Source: Streptomyces sp. NBC_01214 (GTDB lineage: Bacteria > Actinomycetota > Actinomycetes > Streptomycetales > Streptomycetaceae). From it: a DNA stretch of 64,000 nucleotides. Shown piece after piece: positions 1 to 8,022 of this stretch (its first letter is position 1; every line of letters begins with the position of its first letter). A model generated the notes under the pieces. It saw only the letters and a program-made list of their open reading frames with translations. It did not search any database and was not told the DNA's origin. The position numbers and the translations under genes were made by a program. The DNA lies in the NCBI RefSeq assembly GCF_026340975.1, contig NZ_JAPEOS010000001.1, positions 3,381,001-3,445,000 of the forward strand. The letters are read 5' to 3'.

Positions 1-1502
1 AGCAGTGCGGCCTCGTCCTCCAGGGCCTTCAGCAGGCCGGTGAGGTCCATCCGGTCCCGGGCCAGGTCGGTGATCAGCCGGTGCACCCGCTCCGGCCAGC
101 CCAGGCCCTCGGTGATGAAGATCCGGTACAGGTCGAGGACGTCTTCGCGCAGGTACGACATGGCGGCGATCGGGAAGACGAAGTACGCCATGGTGGACGC
201 GAGGGCGTACCGGTCGCCCTCCGGACCGTACGCCTTGAAGCGGTTGCGGGAGAGGCTGAACCCCGGGGTGTAGAGCTCGACCGGCTTCGCCAGAGCGGCG
301 TCGCCGCTCTCGGCCAGCCGGCAGGCCTCCAGGTCGACGATGGTCACCTCGTGGGTGTCCGGGTTGATCAGCAGGTTGGCGGCGGTGAAGTCGGCGAGGA
401 TCACCCCGCGGTCGTGGGCGGCCCGGATCGCGCGGGCCAGCCCGCGGAAGACGGCGAGGAACGTCCGCAGGTACTCCCGCGACCGCTCGATGTCGAACCC
501 CGGCCGCGCCAGCGGGTTGCGTTCCAGGAGCACCGAGCGGAGGTCGGAGCTGTCGACGAACTCCTCCGCGATGTAGTGGTGTTCCCAGTGCTGGAACTTC
601 GCGATCGGCGCCGGGTACGAGCCCGCGTCGGCCAGCCGGTTCAGGAACATCCACTCGCGGCCGAGGATGTCCACGGCGTCGTGGTCCTGGCGCGGGTTGA
701 TGTTGGTGTGCGGCCGGGCCTCCTTGAGCAGCACCGGGCGGTCGTCGTCCGCGGTGTCCTCGGCCGTGTACACGCCGCCGCTGTTGGAGAACTGGATCGC
801 GCCGGTCACCCGGAAGCGGCCCCCGAGCAGGCCGTCGTCCCCCTCGTCGTCGTCGGCGGGCCGCCAGTCGTCGAACGGCCAGGGCACCCAGGAGGGCTGC
901 GCATGGCCCGGGCGCCGGTCGTCGGGGACGGGTCCGTCCGGTCCGAGGATCTGCGGCAGCCTGCGGCCGAGGACGTCGACGGTGTGGGTGTCGAGGAACT
1001 GGCCGTAGCGGAAGTAGAGGGCCTTGCTGTCCTGGTACCGCAGGTCCGACAGGACGTAGGCGCCCTCGACGCCCTTCAGGAGGCGGGCGAGGTCCGCCAG
1101 GCACGTGCGGAACTCTTCGTCGTCGCGCGGGTAGACGGTGACGAGCTTGCCGCCGCTGCCCCGGGACATGGCCTTGGAGTTGAGCATCTCGAAGATGTTG
1201 AGATCGAGAGCGATCTTGAAATCGATCTCGCGTTCCGTCAGGTGGCCGATCACCGAGGCGGCGACCTCGCGTACGTGGCGGTGGCTCGACGAAACGTGGA
1301 TCTTCCAGCCCTGCGCAGGCAGGTCCTGGTTGTGCCGGAAGCTCCACCAGATGCCGCTGCGGACGAACCGGGCCCGCACCCGCTCGTCGAACGCGGCGAG
1401 GAAGTGGTCCGCGTTCGGCTCGTAGAAGACGTCGAGCGGGTCAAAGAACAGTGTGTCGTTCCACGCGAAGAGGAAGCGGTAGACCCAGCGTTCGTTGCGC
1501 AT
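1..1502 (-). CDS. Class III lanthipeptide synthetase LanKC (partial, C-terminus beyond window)
   Basis: About 500 N-terminal residues of a lanthipeptide synthetase that phosphorylates Ser/Thr in a precursor peptide, eliminates the phosphate and, if the usual cyclase domain follows, forms the thioether rings. The lyase-like part is about residues 1-220, with WKIHVSS near 67 and DSKALYFRYG near 155-165. The kinase part is about 225-500, with glycine-rich loop SNSGGVY near 237, LLKEA lysine near 257, the catalytic loop AHDRGVILADFTAANLL near 361-376 and IVDLEA (replacing DFG) near 388. The ATG has AGAGG five bases upstream. The gene lies directly behind a precursor gene, separated by a strong hairpin. 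The frame leaves the window close to where the homologous protein at 49956-51557 ends, so a split form like that one cannot be excluded. Assignment to the LanKC family is confident; the class depends on the unseen C-terminus. Confidence 0.88.
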   Translation of the reverse strand, partial: MRNERWVYRFLFAWNDTLFFDPLDVFYEPNADHFLAAFDERVRARFVRSGIWWSFRHNQDLPAQGWKIHVSSSHRHVREVAASVIGHLTEREIDFKIALDLNIFEMLNSKAMSRGSGGKLVTVYPRDDEEFRTCLADLARLLKGVEGAYVLSDLRYQDSKALYFRYGQFLDTHTVDVLGRRLPQILGPDGPVPDDRRPGHAQPSWVPWPFDDWRPADDDEGDDGLLGGRFRVTGAIQFSNSGGVYTAEDTADDDRPVLLKEARPHTNINPRQDHDAVDILGREWMFLNRLADAGSYPAPIAKFQHWEHHYIAEEFVDSSDLRSVLLERNPLARPGFDIERSREYLRTFLAVFRGLARAIRAAHDRGVILADFTAANLLINPDTHEVTIVDLEACRLAESGDAALAKPVELYTPGFSLSRNRFKAYGPEGDRYALASTMAYFVFPIAAMSYLREDVLDLYRIFITEGLGWPERVHRLITDLARDRMDLTGLLKALEDEAAL

Positions 1503-1563
1503 GTCAGCCTCTGTGATCGTCCTGGGGGCCGCCGGCAGCAGCGGCAGCGGCCGTCGGGAACGA

Positions 1564-1604
1564 CGGGTCCGTGCGGGGGCGCGCCGAGCCCCCGCACGGA
1601 CCCG
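1564..1604 (-). terminator. Intercistronic hairpin between lanthipeptide precursor and synthetase genes
   Basis: A perfect inverted repeat: 1564-1580 pairs with 1588-1604 (17 bp, very GC-rich) around a 7-nt loop. It starts six bases after the precursor stop codon in the direction of transcription. There is no T-run. The position fits a partial terminator or RNA-stabilising element that raises precursor transcript relative to synthetase transcript. That role is inferred. Confidence 0.75.
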
Positions 1605-1609
1605 ACGGG

Positions 1610-1735
1610 TCAGTTCGGGTTCTGCGGCTCGCGCGGAGCCTTGCAGCAGTCGCTGCTGCTGCTCGTCAGGCTGATGGTGGCGGCAGCACTGGGCGTGACG
1701 CGGGCCTCCATGTTCTGAAGCTTGAGGACGCTCAT
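1610..1735 (-). CDS. Class III lanthipeptide precursor (SapB/AmfS-like leader)
   Basis: A 41-residue peptide whose start MSVLKLQNMEA matches the class III leader signature (hydrophobic-L-x-LQ-x-ME, as in AmfS/RamS-type precursors). The C-terminal core is rich in Ser and ends with a Cys pair: residues 22-31 read SLTSSSSDCC, followed by a hydrophilic KAPREPQNPN tail. T24-x-x-S27-x-x-x-C31 and S22-x-x-S25-x4-C30 are possible ring donors and acceptors. The ATG is preceded by an excellent ribosome site, GAGGAGGTGA with five bases to the start. It is encoded just upstream of the LanKC gene and separated from it by a hairpin. The peptide is too short for generic gene finders but the leader, RBS and context agree. 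The charged tail is unlike the hydrophobic SapB core, so a morphogenetic role should not be assumed. Confidence 0.85.
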   Translation of the reverse strand: MSVLKLQNMEARVTPSAAATISLTSSSSDCCKAPREPQNPN

Positions 1736-1961
1736 CCGGATCACCTCCTCGAACGTCGGGAGCGCGGGTCGCGCGCTGCTGTGGATTCCTGGCCGGCCGA
1801 TCGACAGGTCCGACTCAACGCCATCCGCTCCAGGCGCACATGGGCGGTGGCCCCGCATAATCTCCGCCCGCGCCCCCCACCGAAGTGCCGCCCGGTACGG
1901 GGCGAAATGGTGGTGGTCCGCACGCTCCGGCCGGCGGTACCCGGTGTGGTAGGGAAGGGCG

Positions 1962-4322
1962 ATGTCAGAGGTGGTGTCTAGCCTCGGGAGCATGTCTGAG
2001 ACCTCCACGGGTGCGCCCGACGACGTGAACGCCCAGCCCGACGATGCGCGGTGGACCGTGCAGTGGGCCGACGGCCCCGTACCGGACCAGCGGCGGCTGC
2101 GTCCCCTCATCGGCCACGGCGGCCCGGTGCGGGCGGTGGCCACCGCGATCGTCGACGGCAGACCGGTCGCGGTCTCGGGCAGCCGGGACAAGACCGTGCG
2201 CGTCTGGGACCTCGCGACGGGCGGGCAACTCCACGATCCGGTCACCGGCCGCACCGACCCGGTGTCCTCGATGACGGCCGAGGTGCTGTCCGTGGCCACG
2301 GCGGTCGCCGACGGCAGGCCCGTGGCCTTCAGCCTGCACGGCGACGACGCGGTCCTGGTGTGGGACCTGGCCACCGGCCGTGCGGCAGGGGAGTTCGTCA
2401 GGCTGGTGGAGAGCGCCGTCCTGGAGGGGCGCCGGGTCCTCCTCACCCTCGGGGCCGACGGGACCCTGTACGTGGGGGACCTGCTCACCGGCCGCCGGGT
2501 CACCGCCTTCCCGTCGGCGGCCGGCCTCGCGCTGTTGGACGGCCGCCGTGTCGTCCTCACCGTCGACGACATCGACGTCGACCGGACGGTGCGCGTGTGG
2601 GACCTGGGCACCGGCGATCAACTGGCCCGTTCGCTGGAGGTGGTGCGGACCGTCGAACTCGACGGACGCGTGCTCGCCGTCACCGCCGGGGAGCCGGACC
2701 GGGAGCCGGACGGGGAGTCGGACCGGGAGCCGGACCAGGGGCCCGGCCAGGCGGAGCATCGGCTGTGGGACCTGGCCACCGGCGAGCCGGTGGAGGCCCC
2801 CTCGGCCGACGCGGCCCTGTCCGGCGGCGCGGACCGGTCCGGCGTGACGACCGTGACGGTCGTGCACGGACGTGCCGTCGCCGTCGGCCTCGACGGCGAA
2901 GAGCCCCGCTTCATCGGCCCCCTGGCCCTCGCCCGCCAGAACGGCGCCCTGGTACGGGCCCGGGCCCGGGAGACCGCGGTGCTGGACGGACGGACCGTCG
3001 CCCTCACCGTCGAAGCGGACGGGACCCAGCGCATCTGGGACCTGACGGACGACGGGCAGCGCGTGAACGGCATGCGGGTGATCGGTGCCCTCGGCGCGAG
3101 CGGCACGGCGCCGGCCTTCCCGCCCGGCCCGGAGCGGGACGGGGACCTCTGGCACCGGATCTCCGGCCGTGGCAACGGCCCGTCCGACAGCGGGGATCCG
3201 GTCCTGCTCACCGTGGAGCAGGACGACACGGTGGTGGTACGGGACCGCGCCACCGGAAAGCCCGTGGGCCCGCCGCTGACCGGCCACACCGGCAAGGTCT
3301 GGGACGTGGCCACCACCGTCGTGGACGGGCGGCCCGTCGCCGTCACGGCGGGCGCCGACCACACGCTCCGGACCTGGGACCTCACCCACACCCACGGGTC
3401 CGGTCCGGCCCGCACCGGCCACACCGGAACGGTTTCGGCGATCACCACGGCCGTTGTCGGCGGGAGCCCGGTGGTCGTCACGGCAGCCGCCGACCGCACC
3501 CTGCGCGTCTGGGACCTGGCCACCGGGCAGCAGGTCGCGGACCCCGTGACCGGCCTGGAGGGGGAGGTGACCGCCATGGTCACGTCGGAGGTGGACGGGC
3601 GGCCGGTGGTCGTGACCGCGGGCTCCGGCGACACCCTGCACCTGCTGGATCCGGTGGGCGGGGAACACCTCGGCGAGCCCGTCGCCACCCATCACGGCCG
3701 GGTGCTGGCCCTGGCGGGCGCGACCCTGGCCGGCCGGCCCGTCGTGGTCACGGCCGGCGCCGACCGCACCGCGGCGATCTGGGACCTCGCCACCCGCCGC
3801 CCGGTCGGCGAACCGCTCACCGGCCACACCAGCCGGGTGACCGCCGTGGCGACGGCGGAACTGGCGGGGCGGCCCGTCGCGGTCACCGGGAGCTGGGACA
3901 AGACCGTACGGCTGTGGGACCTCACCACCGGCCTGCCGATCGGGGAACCCCTGACCGGCCACACCGACTGGGTGACAGCGGTGGCCACCACGCTGGTCGA
4001 GGGTCGGCCCGTCGCGGTCAGCAGGAGCCGGGACAAGACGGTGCGCCTGTGGGACCTGGCCACGATGCGGGAGACCGGCGACCCCCTGACCGGCCAGACG
4101 GATCCGAACGGGCCCGTGGCCGTCACCGTCGGGGGCGCCCGGCCGGTGGTGGCCATCGGCCAGGGCCAGGCCGTGCGGTTCTGGGACCCCGCCGAGGAGG
4201 GAGGAGAGGGGAACGAGTACGCGCTGCCGCTCCCGGCGGGCGCGCTCGCGTCCGCGCCGGGCGGGCGGCTCGTGGTCGCGTTCGGCCCGGAGCTCACGGT
4301 CCTGTGCCCGGCGGCGGGTTGA
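1962..4322 (+). CDS. WD40-repeat beta-propeller protein (14 blades)
   Basis: A cytoplasmic protein of 786 residues made almost entirely of WD40-type repeats. I count 14 blade endings of the type VRVWDLATG, some degenerate (for example LYVGDL, VVVRDR, LHLLDP), which would make two seven-bladed propellers. Typical repeat: GHTxxVxAVATxxxxGRPVAVT followed by DKTVRLWDL. A low-complexity acidic stretch built on REPD units sits near residues 245-260. No signal peptide, kinase, protease or helix-turn-helix domain is fused to it, unlike many actinobacterial WD40 proteins. Two starts are possible: ATG 1962 (after GGGAAGGG) and ATG 1992; neither ribosome site is decisive. A scaffold or protein-interaction role is inferred from the fold; its partner is unknown. 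Confidence 0.85.
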   Translation: MSEVVSSLGSMSETSTGAPDDVNAQPDDARWTVQWADGPVPDQRRLRPLIGHGGPVRAVATAIVDGRPVAVSGSRDKTVRVWDLATGGQLHDPVTGRTDPVSSMTAEVLSVATAVADGRPVAFSLHGDDAVLVWDLATGRAAGEFVRLVESAVLEGRRVLLTLGADGTLYVGDLLTGRRVTAFPSAAGLALLDGRRVVLTVDDIDVDRTVRVWDLGTGDQLARSLEVVRTVELDGRVLAVTAGEPDREPDGESDREPDQGPGQAEHRLWDLATGEPVEAPSADAALSGGADRSGVTTVTVVHGRAVAVGLDGEEPRFIGPLALARQNGALVRARARETAVLDGRTVALTVEADGTQRIWDLTDDGQRVNGMRVIGALGASGTAPAFPPGPERDGDLWHRISGRGNGPSDSGDPVLLTVEQDDTVVVRDRATGKPVGPPLTGHTGKVWDVATTVVDGRPVAVTAGADHTLRTWDLTHTHGSGPARTGHTGTVSAITTAVVGGSPVVVTAAADRTLRVWDLATGQQVADPVTGLEGEVTAMVTSEVDGRPVVVTAGSGDTLHLLDPVGGEHLGEPVATHHGRVLALAGATLAGRPVVVTAGADRTAAIWDLATRRPVGEPLTGHTSRVTAVATAELAGRPVAVTGSWDKTVRLWDLTTGLPIGEPLTGHTDWVTAVATTLVEGRPVAVSRSRDKTVRLWDLATMRETGDPLTGQTDPNGPVAVTVGGARPVVAIGQGQAVRFWDPAEEGGEGNEYALPLPAGALASAPGGRLVVAFGPELTVLCPAAG

Positions 4323-4465
4323 CTGAAATGGACCGTACCCCTCCGGTAGGTCGGGAGAATCTCAGGAGCAAGTGGCGGTGATCGGCCGTGCGGGCGGGGG
4401 CGAGTGAACGGGCTCCTGTCGTACGGCGGTTCACCGATCCCCCCAGTACCGTGAGAGGCACCACG

Positions 4466-5140
4466 ATGACCACACACCGCGTCAGGCGTTACGCGGCACG
4501 CGCGTTGACCATGGCGGTCGCGGCCTGCGCCGTCGCTGCGGCGACCACCCTTCCGGCGTCCGCCGCCGACCAGCCGACCCGGCAGCAGCTCATGGCGGAC
4601 TGCGCCTCGGGCGAAGGCAAGTGCACCTTCAACTCGCCCCAGCTCGGGGAGGCGTACCTGGGTGAGTTCCGCCAGGTGTCGAACTCGCTGTTCAACTGCA
4701 GTACGTCCGACGCCACCCAGTCGATGACCTGGGACGACACGGTGGGCTCCACCGACTCGTTGGGCGTCTCCGTTACGGCGGGAGGCAAGATAGCGGGCAT
4801 CGTTGACCTGAGCGTAACCGCGAGTTACAGCCATAGTTGGTCGAGCAGTCACTCGGAGAGCAGCTCGCTCAACATGACGGTGAAGCCCGGCGAGGTCGGA
4901 TGGATCTCGCGCGCCCAGGTGATGCAGAAGGTCTCCGGTACCTGGCAGACCCACTACGACAGCCCCAAGTGGAGCCACTACTACTGGTTCTTCCAGGACA
5001 CGATCACCAGCCCGGCCAAGAACGGCACGGACGGCAAGAGCAACGCGGTGGTGGTCAAGAGCCGCAAGATGACCGCCGCGGAGAAGCGTTCCTGCACCGC
5101 CGAGGGCCACCAGGGCCAAGCGTTCGTCGAGTCCCGCTGA
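4466..5140 (+). CDS. Secreted protein resembling aerolysin/ETX-MTX2-type beta-pore-forming proteins
   Basis: 224 residues with a classic Sec signal (RRYAARALT, hydrophobic run, ASAAD cleavage near residue 34). The mature part has four Cys (MADCASGEGKC, FNCS, RSCTAEG), suggesting two disulfides. Its middle is dominated by alternating Ser/Thr and hydrophobic residues (DLSVTASYSHSWSSSHSESS), as in the membrane-insertion hairpin of aerolysin-fold toxins, followed by VKPGEVGWISR and an aromatic SHYYWFFQDT segment. The toxin resemblance is a pattern judgement, not a proven homology; an extracellular structural or binding protein is the alternative. ATG chosen after GAGAGG; the gene is monocistronic, with a strong hairpin directly after the stop. 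Confidence 0.7.
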   Translation: MTTHRVRRYAARALTMAVAACAVAAATTLPASAADQPTRQQLMADCASGEGKCTFNSPQLGEAYLGEFRQVSNSLFNCSTSDATQSMTWDDTVGSTDSLGVSVTAGGKIAGIVDLSVTASYSHSWSSSHSESSSLNMTVKPGEVGWISRAQVMQKVSGTWQTHYDSPKWSHYYWFFQDTITSPAKNGTDGKSNAVVVKSRKMTAAEKRSCTAEGHQGQAFVESR

Positions 5141-5146
5141 ACCCTC

Positions 5147-5179
5147 CCGGCCCCGCCCCGCTCCCCGGGGCGGGGCCGG
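5147..5179. terminator. GC-rich hairpin terminator
   Basis: A 14-bp perfect stem (5147-5160 with 5166-5179) and 5-nt loop, located seven bases after the stop of the secreted-protein gene. Without a T-run, as is common for Streptomyces terminators. Confidence 0.7.
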
Positions 5180-5223
5180 ACGGCGGGGGCCGCCCCCGGT
5201 CCCCCGCGAGAGCGAGGGGCCCC

Positions 5224-6432
5224 ATGCCTGACGGGAAGACGAAGGCCGACGACGTACCCGACCCGGCCCTGGCGGCCTTCGAGCTCAGCGCCCGGCTGGT
5301 GCTCGCCGGCCGGTACGAGGAGGCCCTGACGGCGACCGACGAGGCCGCGCGGCTCTACCGGGAACGGAGCACCGACACCTGGACCGGTCCGCTCGAAGCC
5401 TTGGGCGCGGCCGCCTCGCGCGCCTATGTCCTGGTGTTCCGCTGCGAGGCGCTGTCGAAGCTCGGGCGGTGGGAGGAGTGCCTGCGCACCGCCTCCGAGG
5501 CCGTGGCCCTGAGCCGCTCGCAGCAGGCCGACGCGCCCTTCGCCGCACCGCTGGGTGCCACCCTGATGGGCCTCGCCACCGCGTTGTGGGGACTCGGCCG
5601 CCCGCAGGAGGCCCTCGCGATGGCCCGGGAGTCCGTGGGCCTGTACCGCAGGCTCGCCCGCAGGGACGCCGCGTACCGCCCGCAGCTCGCCAACGCGCTC
5701 AACCTGCTCGGCGTGGTGCTGTCCCGCCTGGGGCTGCACGTCGAGGCGCTGAAGGTCACCAAGGAGTCCGTCGCCCTGTACCGGCGGCTGACCTCGGCGG
5801 ACCCGGCCGCCCACACCCTCGGGCTCGCCCGGGCGGTGAACAACCTGGCCCGTCGTAGGTCGGTGCGCGACCACGGGCGCCGGGCGCTGCGGAGCGCCCG
5901 GGAGGCGGTGGCGCTCTACCGGCAGCTGGCCCGGGACGACCCGGCGGTCCACCGGCGCGACGTCGCGATGGCGCTCGGCAACCTCGCCCGGGCGCACTCC
6001 AGCCGAGAGGCGTCGCTGGCCGCCGCGCAGGAGTCGGTCGCCATCCTGCGGGACCTGGACCAGGGCGATCCCCGCGTCCACGGCGCGCTCCTCGCCGACG
6101 CGCTCTCCCTCCTCGCGGCCGCCCTGGCCGACCTGGGCCGGCTCCGGGAGGCGGCCGAGGTCACCACACAGGCGCTGGCGATGATGCGGGAGCAGGCCGC
6201 GATCAACCCCGTGGCCCGGCGGGGCGACCTCGCCCTGGCCCTGGCGTTCCACGCCCGGGTGCGGGCCGAGGCCGGGACCGACCTCGCCGAGGGCCTGGCG
6301 GCCGCCACGGAGGCGGTCGGCCTCATGCGCGAGCTCGCGGCCGAGCTCCCGCAGATGTACGCCTCCTCCCTCGCGGAGGTCCGCGCCCTGGAAGACCGGC
6401 TGCGGGCCCTGGCCCCGCCATCCGGCGCGTAG
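5224..6432 (+). CDS. Tetratricopeptide-repeat protein
   Basis: 402 residues built from helical TPR-like repeats of about 45 residues, each with the pattern A-xx-LxxLG-xxxEAL-xxxxES-VALYRRLA. At least six are visible, for example EALAMARESVGLYRRLARRDA, EALKVTKESVALYRRL and SAREAVALYRQLARDDP. This is the form seen in TPR parts of actinobacterial NB-ARC/NLR-like and CHAT-associated proteins, but no ATPase or effector domain is attached. No signal peptide or membrane segment, so cytoplasmic. ATG 5224 follows GAGGGGCCCC. A hairpin with a short T-run follows the stop. Function unknown; protein-protein interaction scaffold is the family expectation. Confidence 0.8.
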   Translation: MPDGKTKADDVPDPALAAFELSARLVLAGRYEEALTATDEAARLYRERSTDTWTGPLEALGAAASRAYVLVFRCEALSKLGRWEECLRTASEAVALSRSQQADAPFAAPLGATLMGLATALWGLGRPQEALAMARESVGLYRRLARRDAAYRPQLANALNLLGVVLSRLGLHVEALKVTKESVALYRRLTSADPAAHTLGLARAVNNLARRRSVRDHGRRALRSAREAVALYRQLARDDPAVHRRDVAMALGNLARAHSSREASLAAAQESVAILRDLDQGDPRVHGALLADALSLLAAALADLGRLREAAEVTTQALAMMREQAAINPVARRGDLALALAFHARVRAEAGTDLAEGLAAATEAVGLMRELAAELPQMYASSLAEVRALEDRLRALAPPSGA

Positions 6433-6441
6433 GCCCCGTCC

Positions 6442-6475
6442 CGGCCGGGCAGCCGCCCGGCCGCGGAGGCTTTTA
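6442..6475 (+). terminator. Hairpin plus T-run terminator
   Basis: A 9-bp perfect stem (6442-6450 with 6455-6463), loop AGCC, followed by CGGAGGC and TTTT at 6471-6474. A near-canonical factor-independent terminator for the TPR gene. Confidence 0.7.
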
Positions 6476-6681
6476 GGCGAAGTTCATGAGGGTGTCAAGT
6501 CCCGAGTTTCCGGAACATGACCCGGATGTGGCCCCCGGGGCTTACTTGTGGTGCGGGCCTCACCGGAAACAAAACGAGGCAGACGAAAGAAAAGGAATAC
6601 CTCTTCCTTCGTCGACATCACCGCAGCGTCCCGGAAATCCGGGTACGTCATACACCCCTCTTGAATCTGTAGGAGAAAGTC

Positions 6682-7284
6682 ATGAACCGCAAGATGCACA
6701 CCAACAACGTTGTTCGTCCCACCCGCCGCGGTTTCCGCGTCGCCACTCTCGTCGCCGCGGCCGCCGTGGTCACAGGAGGAGTTGTGCTCCCGGCGTCCAT
6801 GGCCTCGGCCGCTCCGGTGGCCACCCACGTCGCTACGGCCCTCCCGAACGGTGGGGGCGCCGGAGGTGACGGTGGCAAGGGCGGTACCGGCGGTCTCGTC
6901 GGTGGCGCCGGTGGTGCCGGTGGCTCCGGTGGCGGCAGCGTAGTGGGCACCGGTGGCAAGGGTGGCAACGGTGGTACCGGTGGGGACGGTTTCCTGCTCG
7001 GTGGCGCCGGTGGCGGTGGCGGCGGTGGCGGCGAAGGCCGCATCGGTGGCGCCGGTGGTAACGGCGGCGACGGCGGCTTCGGCGTCCTCCAGGGCGGCAA
7101 CGCCGGTGGTGGCGGCGGGGGCGGCGACGGCTTCGTCAAGGGCGGCAAGGGCGGCAACGGCGGCAACGGCGGCTTCAGCTTCTTCAACGGAGGCAACGGC
7201 GGCAAGGCCGGAGACGGCGGCTTCGGTGGCCTGATCGGTGGCGAGGGCGGCAACGGCGGCGCCGGTGGCGGCAGCCTCTTCTGA
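6682..7284 (+). CDS. Secreted glycine-rich (PGRS-like) protein
   Basis: 200 residues with an N-terminal Sec signal (basic start, hydrophobic 20-40, ASAAP cleavage near 44). After that it is a low-complexity chain of GGxGG triplets: GGNGGxGG, GGKGG, GGAGG, interrupted by short hydrophobic segments such as GFLLGG, GGFGVLQGG, GGFSFFNGG, GGLIGG. The composition recalls the glycine-rich part of mycobacterial PE_PGRS proteins, but no PE domain is present. No Cys and no sortase motif. AGGAG lies six bases before the ATG. First of three consecutive secreted glycine-rich genes (6682-8586), each with its own terminator. An extracellular matrix or cell-surface role is inferred only from composition. Confidence 0.8.
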   Translation: MNRKMHTNNVVRPTRRGFRVATLVAAAAVVTGGVVLPASMASAAPVATHVATALPNGGGAGGDGGKGGTGGLVGGAGGAGGSGGGSVVGTGGKGGNGGTGGDGFLLGGAGGGGGGGGEGRIGGAGGNGGDGGFGVLQGGNAGGGGGGGDGFVKGGKGGNGGNGGFSFFNGGNGGKAGDGGFGGLIGGEGGNGGAGGGSLF

Positions 7285-7309
7285 CCGCTCACCGCAGTAC
7301 CCGCTCAAC

Positions 7310-7337
7310 GGGGTGGAGGCCTTCGGGCCTCCACCCC
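7310..7337 (+). terminator. Hairpin with TTCG tetraloop
   Basis: 12-bp perfect stem (7310-7321 with 7326-7337) closed by the very stable TTCG loop, 25 bases after the stop of the glycine-rich gene. Confidence 0.8.
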
Positions 7338-7386
7338 CACCCCCCACACCCCCTCGTCGGTATGTGCCGAAACGGAGAAACCCCTC

Positions 7387-7860
7387 ATGTTCACGAAGTC
7401 CTGGCAGCGTCCGATCATCCTGGTCACGGCCTCTCTGGCCCTCGTCACCGGTACGGCGTGCGCCGCGCAGGCGTCGCAGTCCCACACCCCCGCGAACATC
7501 AGCGCCTCGGCCCCGGCCGACCACCCGGAACACTGCGTCGGCTTCGGCGCCGGCGGCAAGGGCGGAGAGGGCGGCAAGGGCGGCCGGGGCGGCGAGCCCG
7601 GTCAGCCGGGTGAGCCCGGCCAGCCCGGCGGGGTCGGCTGCTTCACGTTCGACGACCTGCCCGACAAGCCGAAGGCGGACCTGACGGTGGTCGACAAGGT
7701 GCGCATCGTGCTCATCGTGCTGGCGGCCGACGACGCGGACGAGACCACGAAGAAGATCGCCGAGAAGTACAAGATCTCGGAGAAGCAGATCGACACCTGG
7801 AAGAAGTACTACGTCGACGGCGACTGGTTCGCCCTGATGGGAGACGACGTCCGCTCGTGA
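7387..7860 (+). CDS. Secreted protein with collagen-like/Gly-rich segment and C-terminal helical domain
   Basis: 157 residues. Sec signal at 1-29 (LVTGTACAAQASQS; the Cys at 25 could also be read as a weak lipobox). Residues 50-85 are glycine-rich with collagen-like GQPGEPGQPGG triplets, flanked by two Cys (HCVGFG and GCFTF) that could form a loop-closing disulfide. The last 60 residues are charged and helical: KVRIVLIVLAAD, then KKIAEKYKISEKQIDTWKKY, which looks like the helix-turn-helix of transposase/Trp-repressor type, ending DWFALM. A DNA-binding-like helix pair on an exported protein is odd; it may serve a different purpose outside the cell. Middle member of the secreted glycine-rich trio. 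The start is the ATG just before a typical twin-basic signal; its ribosome site is weak. Confidence 0.75.
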   Translation: MFTKSWQRPIILVTASLALVTGTACAAQASQSHTPANISASAPADHPEHCVGFGAGGKGGEGGKGGRGGEPGQPGEPGQPGGVGCFTFDDLPDKPKADLTVVDKVRIVLIVLAADDADETTKKIAEKYKISEKQIDTWKKYYVDGDWFALMGDDVRS

Positions 7861-7864
7861 GGCC

Positions 7865-7899
7865 CCGGCGCCCCGGTCCGCACCGGGCCGGGGCGCCGG
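7865..7899. terminator. GC-rich hairpin terminator
   Basis: 12-bp perfect stem (7865-7876 with 7888-7899) and 11-nt loop, five bases after the preceding stop codon. Confidence 0.7.
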
Positions 7900-8022
7900 A
7901 AAACCTCGGGGAAAGAACGGCCGGACATCGATCGGGCCCATTCGACAGGAACGCGGGAAAGCGGGACATCGGGAATCCGCAGCCGCGTCACGGAAAGCAT
8001 TTTCCAGGCAAGGGAGATTCTC

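Noticed and set aside
6682..7284. Mycobacterial PE_PGRS protein
   Set aside because: Only the glycine repeats resemble it. The N-terminal PE domain is absent and a Sec signal is present instead.
6484..7941. Minus-strand frame opposite the glycine-rich genes, rich in Ala/Val/Thr
   Set aside because: It is the complement of GGx repeats. The plus-strand frames have signal peptides, ribosome sites and terminators.
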